Assembly (NCBI RefSeq): GCF_932526225.1
Contig: NC_064044.1
Location: 14,325,453-14,389,452 of the forward strand
Direction of reading: 5' to 3'
Origin: Nematostella vectensis
Lineage: Eukaryota; Cnidaria; Anthozoa; Actiniaria; Edwardsiidae
Length of the DNA stretch: 64,000 nucleotides
Shown: positions 9,801 to 17,416 of the stretch, piece by piece
How positions within the stretch are numbered: the first letter of the stretch is position 1
Layout of the letters: every line of letters begins with the position of its first letter
Made by a program: the position numbers and the translations under genes
The notes under the pieces: model-generated
The model's database searches: none
The model's input: the letters and a program-made list of their open reading frames with translations, nothing else
What the model was told of the DNA's origin: nothing

Positions 9801-11089
9801 CAAGGATCAAGATGGCAAAAAGCTTCGGAAACAATTCTTAAATTAGAGAATGAGTCTTACGCCAAAGAGCAAATGGCATTTGCTTCAGCTGAAGAAGTGT
9901 AAGCCTCCGAGTTTAGATCAGCGCTGAAGCGACCTCCCCGTCCCGAAATCTAGTGCGATCGTTGTTGATGAGACGGCCTTGATATGTCTTGATATTCGAA
10001 GTTAAAGGAGGCCTTCGCCTCTAACTTGAAACTTTCTTAGAATTCCGTATTTCACTCGGAATCTCACCTTCCAAATTCGACTGAAGTCGTTTACTTGCGT
10101 GTGGAGTGTGCTTATAATTGCTGTTTTTGTTGGTGTTAAGTTTACATTCTCTCCATTTGTAAATACGCTCTATTTGTAATGTGCAAATATTTCTAAAATT
10201 CACGGGTTCATGGGTCAAGCGAGTATTTTGATCGGCCGCTTGTTGCACGTTGGCCATTCTGTTTACTTTTCTGACGGCTGTGATTGGTTCGATTTAACAG
10301 CTCCTGACACTTTTATTTGACAAGTGACGTCAAGCGTGAAAGGGGTGAAATGCAAAAAAAATTGGGTCTTGCTTCCGGCTCTCCTTTCCCCCTTTCACAG
10401 GAATCCCGAATATCCAGAGAGCTGACTAGTAGGCTAAAGGATAAACGTTCAAGATAAATTTGTAAAAGATTATGAAAATGATTCTTTTTGGAGACAACTA
10501 TGTTCGCAAATTCATCCCCCGCGACATGTCACAAAATGCATATGTGGAGCTTCCTTAAACACAACAAGACGCTGTGCTCATTTTCAAAAGAAGAAAAATA
10601 TGTTGAAATAGTCAAACCCACTCGTGGTCTATCTTATTAATGCTGCATTCAAATGAAGCAAAAAGTGCCGGATTTGCCGAAGGTGTTTTGGCTAATCAGC
10701 AATTTGACCAACTTTTCTGTGTTGACTAAAATATTTCCCCCTTTTTTTTTATCTGTAATCAAAAGAGAAATTCATAGGAAACTCGAGTGTCTGAACTTAC
10801 CTTTACCATCTCTTATATCCGCGTAAACTGAGTTTTCCAGTTTCACGAGTCCATGAGGCAGGTTTGCGAGTGTCGCCTCCATGCGTTTGCATCTCCCATT
10901 TTTCATGTCGTAGTTGATGCTGGCGCAGTTTTCTTTGTCGTCATAGCAGAGTTTGTAGCATTCCCAAAGTTCCCCAACGTCTGTCTCGTCATAGTGAGAT
11001 GCAAGGAGGTGGTGGCCAAACATGGAGTTCCTTGTTTTCTGAATTGCCGATGTGAGAGGAAATACGAAGATGCAAAGAAAGAAAAGCAT
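6666..11089 (-). CDS. Secreted PAN/apple plus F5/8-type C (discoidin-like) domain protein, three exons
   Basis: Joining 11089-10801, 7796-7450 and 6809-6666 gives 780 nt, or 259 residues, with matching phases (1, then 0) and GT-AG borders. Residues 1 to about 15 form a signal peptide (MLFFLCIFVFPLTSA). Cys44, 48, 55 and 67 lie in a PAN/apple-like module. An F5/8 C domain runs from about Cys98 to Cys257, the usual terminal disulfide pair, with family motifs such as YLEVDLGQ, VEYSLTGDQW, ARYVRIVAHAW and AMRAEFYGC. The product should be extracellular. Such domains bind carbohydrates, lipids or proteins in adhesion and innate recognition, but the ligand is not deducible. The two introns are about 3.0 kb and 640 bp. 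Both contain repeats, and a MITE lies just upstream. The domain calls are secure; transcription is inferred. Confidence 0.85.
6973..7452 (-). repeat. Tandem 82-84 bp duplications of the exon 2 end with its splice donor
   Basis: Copies of the last roughly 60 exonic bases of exon 2 plus the first bases of intron 2 lie head to tail inside intron 2. The exon-donor junctions fall at 7450 (the real one), 7368, 7284, 7200, 7118 and 7036, spaced 82, 84, 84, 82 and 82 bp. A decayed seventh copy occupies about 6973-7024. The junctions at 7284, 7200, 7118 and 7036 keep a GT; the one at 7368 has GC in its place. The unit length is not a multiple of three, so use of a distal donor would truncate the protein. 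Confidence 0.85.
7450..7796 (-). CDS. Exon 2: most of the F5/8 C domain
   Basis: The acceptor is TTGACAG (AG at 7797-7798). The exon begins in phase 1 and completes the Gly codon before Cys98. It ends in GTGATTAAG, followed by a GTAAGG donor at 7444-7449. Reading past this donor meets a stop near 7348, so only this donor keeps the frame. Confidence 0.85.
8346..8363. repeat. 18-bp perfect palindrome in intron 1
   Basis: GAACAATCTAGATTGTTC reads the same on both strands, and weaker pairing (CCGTAAGAGC with TTGCGG) extends outward. Its role is unknown; it could be the tip of a small foldback element. Confidence 0.5.
8750..9354 (-). pseudogene. Decayed transposon-like ORF fragment in intron 1
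   Basis: The minus frame at 9354-9076 contains a segment (FEPCSFPPALLDSMM, then KPVLADVIWST) that resembles a motif I recall from repetitive, transposon-type proteins in cnidarian and vertebrate genomes. Past its stop, toward lower coordinates, short pieces in shifting frames (for example SADGFSTEV and DTDADDKSII) are what the next part of such a protein might look like after decay. The family is unnamed here and the match is from memory. The alternative is a chance open frame. Confidence 0.3.
9497..10407. mobile_element. About 0.9-kb non-autonomous inverted-repeat element in intron 1
   Basis: GGGATTC at 9497-9503 pairs with GAATCCC at 10401-10407. The arms continue inward through GGAAAGGAGAGC and AGCAAGACCC (9520-9545) against their complements at 10364-10400. 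Weaker subterminal pairing includes GTCATCAC and AAATAAAGTG. The interior has no transposase-like frame; a 78-codon minus frame at 10,021-10,257 matches nothing I recognise. Target-site duplications were not resolved. Confidence 0.6.
10801..11089 (-). CDS. Exon 1: signal peptide and PAN/apple-like module
   Basis: The start ATG is at 11087-11089. The exon codes for 96 residues plus one base and ends at GGTAAAG, followed by a GTAAGT donor (10795-10800). The Cys spacing is C-x3-C-x6-C-x11-C. Confidence 0.85.
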
Positions 11090-11223
11090 GTCTCTTAGCT
11101 CTGTTCCGTCCTATGTTTTGAGTAAAGTGACTTACATGATTGAATGCATTTTCTGTTAAAAGAATGGTAACATGCTGGGAGATGATCCAATTTTCCTTTT
11201 ATGAGAATACTTAAGATAATTAC

Positions 11224-11416
11224 AGCCAAATTCGTTAATGCGTATTACCTCGACGAACCCAAAATCCTTGTCTCGTTTGGGAATAGCGCGTAGTCAGACA
11301 CAAGCTTTGGGAGGGGTTTGACTGGTTTTGATCGTTTGGTTTGATTGAATACGAGCTATTCCCAGACGAAGGAAGAGTTTTCGATTCTGGAAGGTCGTGC
11401 AACAACGAATTTGGCT
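11224..11416. mobile_element. 193-bp MITE with about 60-bp inverted arms, upstream of the PAN/F5-8C gene
   Basis: The outer 13 bp AGCCAAATTCGTT (11224-11236) are exactly repeated in reverse complement at 11404-11416. The arms match imperfectly inward to TGGGAATAGC (11278-11287) against GCTATTCCCA (11354-11363). It lies about 135 bp upstream of the start codon at 11089, within the likely promoter or 5' leader. A candidate TA target is visible at the edges but is not certain. Confidence 0.7.
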
Positions 11417-12238
11417 ATAAAGAGAGGAAAATGGAAATATAACATGGTTTGCAAATTAGGACTTCAAAAAGTACGGCTTGTACCGAAATTTATTCTACTT
11501 TTCCAATTTTAAATGACTATATATGAATTACTATATTCCCATTCATAAAAATGATCCTATGGAAATCCTTCAATAGTATATCGGCCCTTCTATGTAGCAT
11601 CTGGAAATAGCAAATAAATACCCCGTGGGGCTTGTTTTGCAAAGTATTCCTAAGAATTTAATATGTCATTTATTATTTTTCAATCTTTTTGTTTTGTAAC
11701 CCTTTATATTTCTCTCCTTTAATTAGGTGCAGAAAGTTATTTTCCCAAATCTTTCGTCAAACTGATTTAATGTCTTTGTTTATAATCTTACTCTTGCGAG
11801 TATCTTTTTACGGTTAAAATTGGTATGTTCTCCTCTTAATTTAATTATGCCAACTGTTTCAACAATTTTCATTGCAAAGTATAATCAATGCGCCTGAGAG
11901 AAATAAAGGATGTGTCAAAACGATGAAGATAATAAAGTTTGATTAAAACAAATAAGCCGAAAACAGGACGGATGCCGCGAGAGAGTGCCAGCCCGAGAGT
12001 GCGCCCGCGATATACGATGATACTGACTAGAACACGTGACTAGAACAATAACAAATATCTAACTTGTCGACCGGACGTGAAGTCCAGTCAAATTATGATT
12101 TCGAAAACTTTTTAGATATTCGACAAAATGGCGATTTTCGTTTGCTTGCCAAGGTAATTGAATATTTAAGATGACACTGGTAGCAAATGGTAGCAAATTT
12201 GGTTACCCGTTTTTGTCGAGGGGAGTGTGCAGAAACAG
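11417..12238. other. AT-rich intergenic sequence, no supported gene
   Basis: No domain-bearing frame or RNA gene was found. A short direct repeat, TGGTAGCAAA, occurs twice near 12,180-12,197. Confidence 0.5.
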
Positions 12239-12365
12239 GTCATGTGATTTGTGACATCATCGATGACATCACTACAAGCAAAAATATACTGAGCATTTAA
12301 ATAAAAATAATATTTAGGAGTCATGCGATATGTGGTGTCATTGATGATGTCACAAATCACGTGGC
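12239..12365. mobile_element. Inverted-repeat element, about 33-bp arms
   Basis: The arm 12239-12271 (core GTGATTTGTGACATCATC) is mirrored at 12333-12365 (core GATGATGTCACAAATCAC) with few mismatches, around a spacer of about 60 bp. Looser pairing extends a further 10-15 bp outward. The structure fits a MITE or foldback element. The short minus-strand frame across it is a by-product. Confidence 0.55.
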
Positions 12366-12938
12366 CTATTTTCAGCTCTATTTCCACTAACTAATTTAGC
12401 GATTTTCAAACCGAGAAACTAAACCATCAATGTTTTGCTGTTTTCAATTCACCATCTATAAACACTGGCATGATATCTTTTTAATTTTATGAAGACAACA
12501 GTTTCATCCGCATTCTTTACAAAATTTTATCAATGCGTCATAAAAGAAGATAGGATACTCGATCCACAACGACGGAAAGTTTGATGAAAAAATGACAAAC
12601 TTAACAAGATGGTTGTGGGGAGGGAGTATCCCCGCGGTTCGCTAGTCGTCACGCAGTCATAAACATATGACTGGGTCAAATTATAAGTGGAACAAAAAAA
12701 TATAACAGAAAGCATTATTTTGAAATAGAAATTTCGCAAAGGAGTAGAAACAGAAAACCTCGATAACTTTCTTGGTAAAATATGCTTCGACTAAATAACG
12801 ATTTTCTTCTGCTTAGCATGCCAATTAAAAATTTATGAAGACGAATCATAAAAAAAGAGATATTCCACGCAGTTATCGCGCGGATACGAATTTTTGCCTT
12901 TGAACGTTAATGTTCTTCCAAACGAGTGAGCACAGAGC
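12366..12938. other. AT-rich intergenic sequence, no supported gene
   Basis: A 69-codon minus frame (12530-12739) has no recognisable domain. Nothing else could be supported. Confidence 0.5.
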
Positions 12939-12971
12939 AGACAGAGAGAACATACAGATTCCATACAGATG
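12939..12971 (+). repeat. Stray fragment resembling the 32-bp satellite monomer
   Basis: GACAGAGAGAACATACAGAT (12940-12959) differs by one base from variants in the array that begins at 17,417. It is followed at once by CCATACAGATG (12961-12971), an exact piece of the monomer. The two copies of CATACAGAT are 11 bp apart and not 32, so this is a partial or rearranged unit outside the array. Confidence 0.5.
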
Positions 12972-12975
12972 TTTT

Positions 12976-13082
12976 AATAAAAGCATTCAGGCAAATACAG
13001 CGTATTTCTGGTTTGCTTTCTAATTAATTTAATTCTACAATTGTGTTGCTGGTGAGTTGGACTCGTCTAGTAACTACTTTGC
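12976..13082 (+). repeat. Interspersed repeat, copy 2
   Basis: This is the second copy of the repeat at 6385-6473, in the same orientation, starting AATAAAAGC and ending AACTACTTTGC. It has an extra stretch of about 18 bp in the middle. It ends a few bases before the poly-G run that opens the GC-rich island. Confidence 0.55.
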
Positions 13083-13089
13083 GATAATC

Positions 13090-13111
13090 GGGGGGGGGGG
13101 GGGGGGGGGGG
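13090..13111 (+). repeat. Poly-G run (22 G) at the edge of the GC-rich island
   Basis: Twenty-two consecutive G at the point where AT-rich host sequence changes to GC-rich sequence. It may mark an insertion junction or an unstable tract. Confidence 0.95.
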
Positions 13112-13137
13112 AATTTGGGGGTTTCATAGAAACGAGT

Positions 13138-13226
13138 GGGAGGCGCGAATCGCCTCTCCGGGCCTCCCAGCCCCGTCTTAGGCTTGGGAGGCGCGCCGCG
13201 CCCCTCCGAGCCCCCCAGCCCCGTCT
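13138..13226 (+). repeat. 48-bp GC-rich tandem duplication
   Basis: Two diverged copies starting GGGAGGCGCG at 13,138 and 13,186, each ending in CCCCGTCT, lie head to tail. Confidence 0.75.
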
Positions 13227-13242
13227 CATGCAGATGACGCCC

Positions 13243-13330
13243 CGCGTAGATTGCTAATTATCCATCTACGTCGGGACCTTTTCGCGTAGATGGATACTTA
13301 GCAGACGTAAAACACACTCCGCGTAGATGG
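13243..13330. repeat. Cluster of CGCGTAGAT motifs in both orientations
   Basis: CGCGTAGAT occurs at 13243, 13283 and about 13320, and its inverted half ATCTACG at 13264. Related pieces ATGTCGGGG and ACGTCGGGA follow. Such arrays are seen at element ends and regulatory regions, where they bind a recombinase or replication protein. That role is a guess here. Confidence 0.5.
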
Positions 13331-13456
13331 TTAGTCTATGTCGGGGACGTGTGCTAGGGCCGCGAAAACGAGGAGGGCCGCCAACCTACGGAGCGCGAAA
13401 TAACCGTTTTTCGGCCGTAAATTCAAAGCCGCTGGCGTGGCGTTTAAACCTGAGTT

Positions 13457-14139
13457 TTACTCGAACACCTCGCTCCCGAACTCCTCGCGAATTTCTCGCA
13501 GCCTCTTTTTCATCTTTTCGCGTGTCTCCAGGGAGGGCCCTTTCCTGCTTTTTTTCTCACGCGGTGCGAGGCCGTGTCGAGCTCTGATAGCGGCCTTGAG
13601 CGCGTAGTATCTCTTTTGTCCCTGAAGTATTAGCCGAAACTCTTCGGCTAAAACTCCTGCAGAGCCTTAGAGACCAGCTCGCTGATCGAGTTTTTCTTAC
13701 TCTCCGCTAAAACCATCGTGTCTTCGTGTTTAGCCACCTTGCTCGTAAGACCCCTAGAGACTACCCCCGCGCCCGCGCCCGCGCCCGCGCCCACGACACC
13801 GACCAGCCCAGCGACCCCTGCCTGCGGACCGCCGATCAGAACCCCTATCCCACACAGAGAGACCCCCACCCCGGCCCTGGAAAGTGCACCTGCAGCGATG
13901 CCGGATGCCACAGACACAGCATGGGTAACGGCAAAGACGCGCTTATAATTCTTCCGCACCTGTCGATGATGCGTCATCTCGTTGTCTAGGACCGCCTGAG
14001 TGTCACATATTTTCTGGAGTCGGAAGCTTTGCACGTCGCCGCCGATGCTTGCCGGAGCGGTAGGCGTCGTGTGCGTTTGCGGGCAGACGCTGGGAAGCGA
14101 GGGGTATATGGCGCCGCTGCTAACGTCGCTGTTTGCCAT
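13457..14139 (-). pseudogene. Small membrane protein of the virus-like cassette, frameshifted
   Basis: The start ATG is at 14137-14139. The first open part is 163 residues: a Pro/Thr-rich N-terminus, a basic stretch, then about 55 Gly/Ala-rich hydrophobic residues (roughly 70-125) that could form a membrane hairpin, then a KVAKHEDTMVLAESKK helix. It stops at 13648-13650. A different frame continues the protein in the style of its relatives (a conserved EEFRLIL-like helix, then a basic tail) to a stop at 13457-13459, so one frameshift lies near 13,660. A Gly-Ala tract coded by GCGCCC repeats (about 13768-13792) looks like expanded short repeats. The function is unknown; a role in the virion or membrane is only inferred from its neighbours. 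Confidence 0.55.
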
Positions 14140-14155
14140 GCTTGTTATGTCGGAC

Positions 14156-14858
14156 CTAGGTTAGCTCTAATACGAGGCGAACAGGCTTGCCCTTAAAGTC
14201 CACCCGTCTACCGCGGTCATCCCTGATCCATATTCGGATACTCGATACAAACTCAGATGAAGATGCTGCGACACAAACGGGGATGTCGGGCCCATAGACG
14301 ACTTTCTCGTGCGGCCTCCCGCGGGTTTCTAGGCAAGCGAGAACGTTTGAAGGCTCGTCTAAGGCGAGGCACTGCGTGCGGTCTACGATATCGCAGAAGA
14401 TGTAGAGGGCCTCTATTTTCGGCAAAGTCACCTTAAGTGCCCCCCCCCCCACGGGCAGTGCGAGGCCCCGCCCCCCCCCCCCCCCCCCCCCAACTGATCG
14501 TCTTTAGCCTCTAGGCCAAATAGTGCGCAAAGCTCGGCATTCAGGAACGCAACGCCTTTGGACATGAGCGCGATCTTCCCGGTGAGGGGATCCAGCTTAC
14601 GGTCAGAATCTTGCTTTCAGCGCGGTTGATCGTTTCCACGATGGACTCGGCCGTGTGGTGCCCGGCTGGCAGAGTAGCGATGGGCGGGAGGGAGGCTATA
14701 GTCGTTATCTGATGCTCCCGCTCGAGATTATACCAGCTGTTAAACAGCGAGCACTGCCGGAGCGCCACGAAGCGTGGGCGCCCTATCGGCTGCTCGACGA
14801 AGAGCGTCAGTTCGCCTCCGGTGAACACAGCATGAAGGACCACCATTGTGTTGAACAT
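14156..14858 (-). pseudogene. Beta-rich structural-type protein of the virus-like cassette, broken
   Basis: Two open pieces, 14541-14858 (N-terminal; LHAVFTGGELTLFVEQP and CSLFNSWYNLE near its start) and 14156-14452 (C-terminal; IFCDIVD, PSNVLACLETRG and PVRLVLELT), belong to one family as I remember it. The first leaves frame near 14,600. Between the pieces lie poly-C runs at 14440-14450 and 14471-14491, read as Gly on this strand. The likely intact length is about 230 residues. The alternating hydrophobic pattern suggests a beta-sandwich, so a minor capsid, penton or spike component is a reasonable guess but unproven. It starts 30 bp from the divergent plus-strand gene and ends 16 bp before the next minus gene. 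Confidence 0.55.
14440..14491 (+). repeat. Two poly-C runs (11 and 21 C) inside a virus-like gene
   Basis: C runs at 14440-14450 and 14471-14491 are separated by 20 bases. They sit exactly where the two open pieces of the surrounding minus-strand gene fail to join. They may be expanded slippage tracts or assembly errors. Confidence 0.9.
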
Positions 14859-14888
14859 AGCCCGCTTTCGTGTTTAATAGGGCTGAGC

Positions 14889-16561
14889 ATGGATTGGGAA
14901 GGCTGGCAAATGCTGAACGAGGAGGCGGTTCCCCGAAGGGAGGGGGAGGAGACGAAGAAGGCGGCAGTTGCGGCGGCAGCCTCTATAGCCGAACATATCA
15001 AACACGCTATAGCCGAAAAAGTCAAACGCGCAAAAACCGGTTTCCCTAGGTCTCTGACCCTCGCGCAGAAGCTGCTCTACGCCGTGCCCGCGACCCCCGT
15101 GGAGAGCACGGCCTCAGACATCACCCCACTACTCACGCAGCTGGAGATACACGTGGCTGAGGACAAGTCATTCACGACTAGGGTCTCATTCACGACTAGA
15201 GGTCTCGCCGGTGGCTATCGGAGCCTTCCTATGGGTACTGGCCACAGCAACTCAACTTTGCGGTCTGGTGCGCAACCGCCGGATGTGGGGTGTCCCTAGT
15301 CGACCCCGATTTCGCCACGCTTCCCTCTGTCACCAGGGGATTTCTAAGGTTTTACGTCTACTTTACCACACGGAGGATACTCTACGAGCTCTGCGCCCCC
15401 CTGCCTGGCCACAGCCCGTTCACGCAAAAACGTAACCCCTACAAGAAGGCCGCTTTCGAGCGTCTATGTATAGAGTTCGGTTTGCCGCGTAAGCCGGACT
15501 TACGATCGAAAGGCGGGCGGAACCGCGGGCTAGGCGATGTGTTTGTGTTCTACCCGGGGGAGGGGTATCGCAACGTGCACGTGATCCGTGGCTACGACAC
15601 GGCGGCGGACGAGTACCCGAGCCACCTCAATCTGTTTAGCGACGAAGGTGGGACGTACAACAGTGGGAAGCAGGTGGGTTACATACGCAACGACGACCAC
15701 GGGGGCGTGCAAAATAGCTGGTTTGCGCCCCCCAAAGGTGAGGGGCTGACAAGAGCAGGGCTAGGAAGACTCGATCCTTGAAGACGCGATCATAGAAAAC
15801 GACATCGCCCAAAGCGTGCAAAGGTACCAGTTAGCCGTGAAGGACGAAGCCAGTCGGTGCTCATAACATGGCCGGTGGGCATCCTAGGGTGCAATACGTG
15901 ACTGACCATGGGATCGACCGCGTGCCGTCCCTTCGGCAAAGCAAGGATTTCGCCCCTGCGAAAGTGCACGCCTCGGTCGAGGCGTTCGTCTACACAGTGC
16001 TTGGCGCGCAGGTAAACGTCCGTTCCTCTATCGCGGGGGCCGGTGGGCCGGCCATGGAGGCGCAGGCGGAGTCCACGAAGCTGCTTAAAGACGCGATCAT
16101 AGAAAACGACATCGCTCAAAGCGTGCAAAGGTACCAGTTAGCCGTGAAGGAGGCCAAGGTGAGACTGAGACTTGCGGTCGCACCGGGAGTGTGGCTGATG
16201 CCGAGCGATCTGGTGATAAACACGCAAAGCGTCGTGGGCTACAACAATAAGCTGCAGAAAGCCACGGACTCCATGACGCTCGGCGCAAACGCGATCAACA
16301 CCGAGACGAAGCCAGTCGGTGCTCATAACATGGCATCCTAGGGTGCAATACGTGACTGACCCTGGGATCGACCGGTGGCAAAGCAAGGATTCCGCCCCTG
16401 CGAAAGTGCACGCAGAGGGCGCGGCCCCTGCCCCCTCTCCACGTACGCACGCTGCGCATAGCATGACTGCTGCCGGAACGGGCGAAAAAAGTGACCACAC
16501 CGCCCTCAAGGCGGGGTTGTAGGCACTCGCGGTGGCCGCGGCGTATTACTTGTTCCGATGA
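14889..16561 (+). pseudogene. Large protein of the virus-like cassette with C-terminal membrane anchor, heavily broken
   Basis: The start is taken at 14889 (MDWEGWQMLNEEA). An Ala/Lys-rich helical N-terminal part follows to about 15200. The frame then changes twice (near 15,205 and 15,290), through LATATQLCGLVRNRRMWG and into DPDFATLPSVTRGFLRFYVY. A piece of about 192 bp duplicated from further downstream is inserted at about 15,780-15,971. The sequence resumes with VEAFVYTVLGAQ and LMPSDLV, loses frame near 16,325, and has a TAG at 16520-16522 just before a short hydrophobic anchor (ALAVAAAYYLFR), then TGA at 16559-16561. The family is recalled from cnidarian elements and its function is unknown; a large virion protein is an inference. 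A short in-frame 18-bp repeat lies at 15168-15199. Confidence 0.55.
15780..15971 (+). repeat. Internally deleted duplicate of 16088-16413 inserted in the plus-strand gene
   Basis: GACGCGATCATAGAAAACGA and the bases after it match 16091-16150; the copy then jumps to sequence matching about 16304-16413 (GAAGCCAGTCGGTGCTCATA onward). The duplicate keeps an 8-bp segment (CCGGTGGG at about 15871-15878) and a longer CGTGCCGTCCCTTC stretch that the downstream copy has lost. The duplication therefore predates those deletions. Confidence 0.8.
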
Positions 16562-17189
16562 CTGCTTTGCATTCGAAGAACCAAGAACGCGGCTACGTCT
16601 AGAATGAGCTGCCACGCATTTTCGCCAAGGCATTTCACCGCTTCTCCTGCAGCCTTAAACACGAAGTTCGCGATGCTGCCTACTAGCCCGGGGAGAAGCT
16701 TGCCTAGCTTTTTCCCGATGGCCTTAAGCCCGTTACCAACCCCTCTGGCCACGGAGGAGAGCGACTTGCCGAGCGACGTCACAATGGCCGCGATTGTCGT
16801 CCCTACGCCCAACCCGATAGCGGTGACGGTAAAGCCGTACTTTTTGAAGATGGCTTTGATGCGCTCTCTTTTGGTTCTCGAGCTCTCGGTTTTCGCGTTA
16901 TAGTTCGTCAATCTCGGACAGCCTCTCCTCGTTGCGCTCACGTGCCTCTTGGCGGCGACTCTTTGACGTGTTAGGGTCGTCGATGGTCTCCCTGTCTGTG
17001 GCTACCACCCCTTGCAGCTCTTGGACTCGTTCTGTATTCTACTGGATGACAGCATCTATCTCTGCGACGGACCCAATCGCCAGCTTGAAGCCTTTCAGCT
17101 TTGCAACGTCCTGTCGAACGCCCCCGTCCTCATTGAACAGCTGTCTTGGTTTAGTCCAACCTCCTTCGTGGAGGTTGTGTAATATTGCC
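16546..17189 (-). pseudogene. Coiled-coil plus glycine-rich membrane protein of the virus-like cassette, broken
   Basis: The open C-terminal part (16546-16941) has a basic linker (KRERIKAIFKKYG), then a hydrophobic and Gly-rich segment, then an amphipathic Lys/Gly stretch (GLKAIGKKLGKLLPG) and a final hydrophobic helix. Upstream on the same strand a charged, Gln/Glu/Arg-rich coiled-coil-like region extends from about 17189. It is interrupted by TAG at 17039-17041, TAA at 16898-16900 and at least one frameshift near 16,880. The real start is not seen. It ends tail to tail with the plus-strand gene, overlapping 16 bp. Amphipathic membrane proteins of this look could act in the virion membrane or in membrane penetration, but that is inference. 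Confidence 0.5.
17157..17177. repeat. Perfect 8-bp stem hairpin at the right side of the cassette
   Basis: CAACCTCC, loop TTCGT, then GGAGGTTG. It lies at the last position where cassette coding can be followed and could be part of an element terminus or an RNA hairpin. Confidence 0.5.
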
Positions 17190-17416
17190 AACAGCCACAC
17201 CCGCCACAATTGTAAATAAATCTGCTTTGATACCTAGTCCTTTATGGGAGATTGTGGCTCTGACTTAAAAGTCTATAAGCGGTTTCTCCTTTCTATAAGA
17301 GACTATAGGTTCATTAAAGATTCTAGCCGTATGAGGCTGAGATCTGTGATAAGTTGCCAGTTTTTTATAAGAATCTTTAGAAGATTCTGTTTAGCCGGGT
17401 GGAAACTCATGACAAA
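17190..17416. other. Junction between the virus-like cassette and the satellite
   Basis: About 230 bp of AT-rich unique sequence without a gene. A plus open frame starting at 17,244 runs on into the satellite but looks fortuitous. An imperfect palindrome (AGAATCTTTAGAAGATTCT, near 17,370) is the only structure noticed. Confidence 0.5.

Larger units (their letters stand above)
13113..17190. mobile_element. Degenerate endogenous virus-like or Polinton-like gene cassette
   Basis: A GC-rich island in AT-rich DNA holds four tightly packed genes: minus 13457-14139, minus 14156-14858, plus 14889-16561 and minus 16546-about 17189. Spacers are 16 and 30 bp, and the last pair overlaps tail to tail by 16 bp. 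The compactness, base composition and gene orientations look viral. From memory, all four products match families that occur together in cnidarian genomes near Polinton-type integrases; that link needs a search. All four genes are broken. Integrase, polymerase B, packaging ATPase, protease and clear terminal inverted repeats are not visible, so this is a partial copy or a different element type. Confidence 0.6.

Noticed and set aside
14655-14888. Upstream extension of the plus-strand cassette gene
   Set aside because: It lies antisense to the 14156-14858 gene. The Met at 14889 gives the start expected from the family as I recall it.
16932-17219. 95-codon plus frame, Ser/Cys-rich
   Set aside because: It is the complement of the coiled-coil part of the minus-strand cassette gene.
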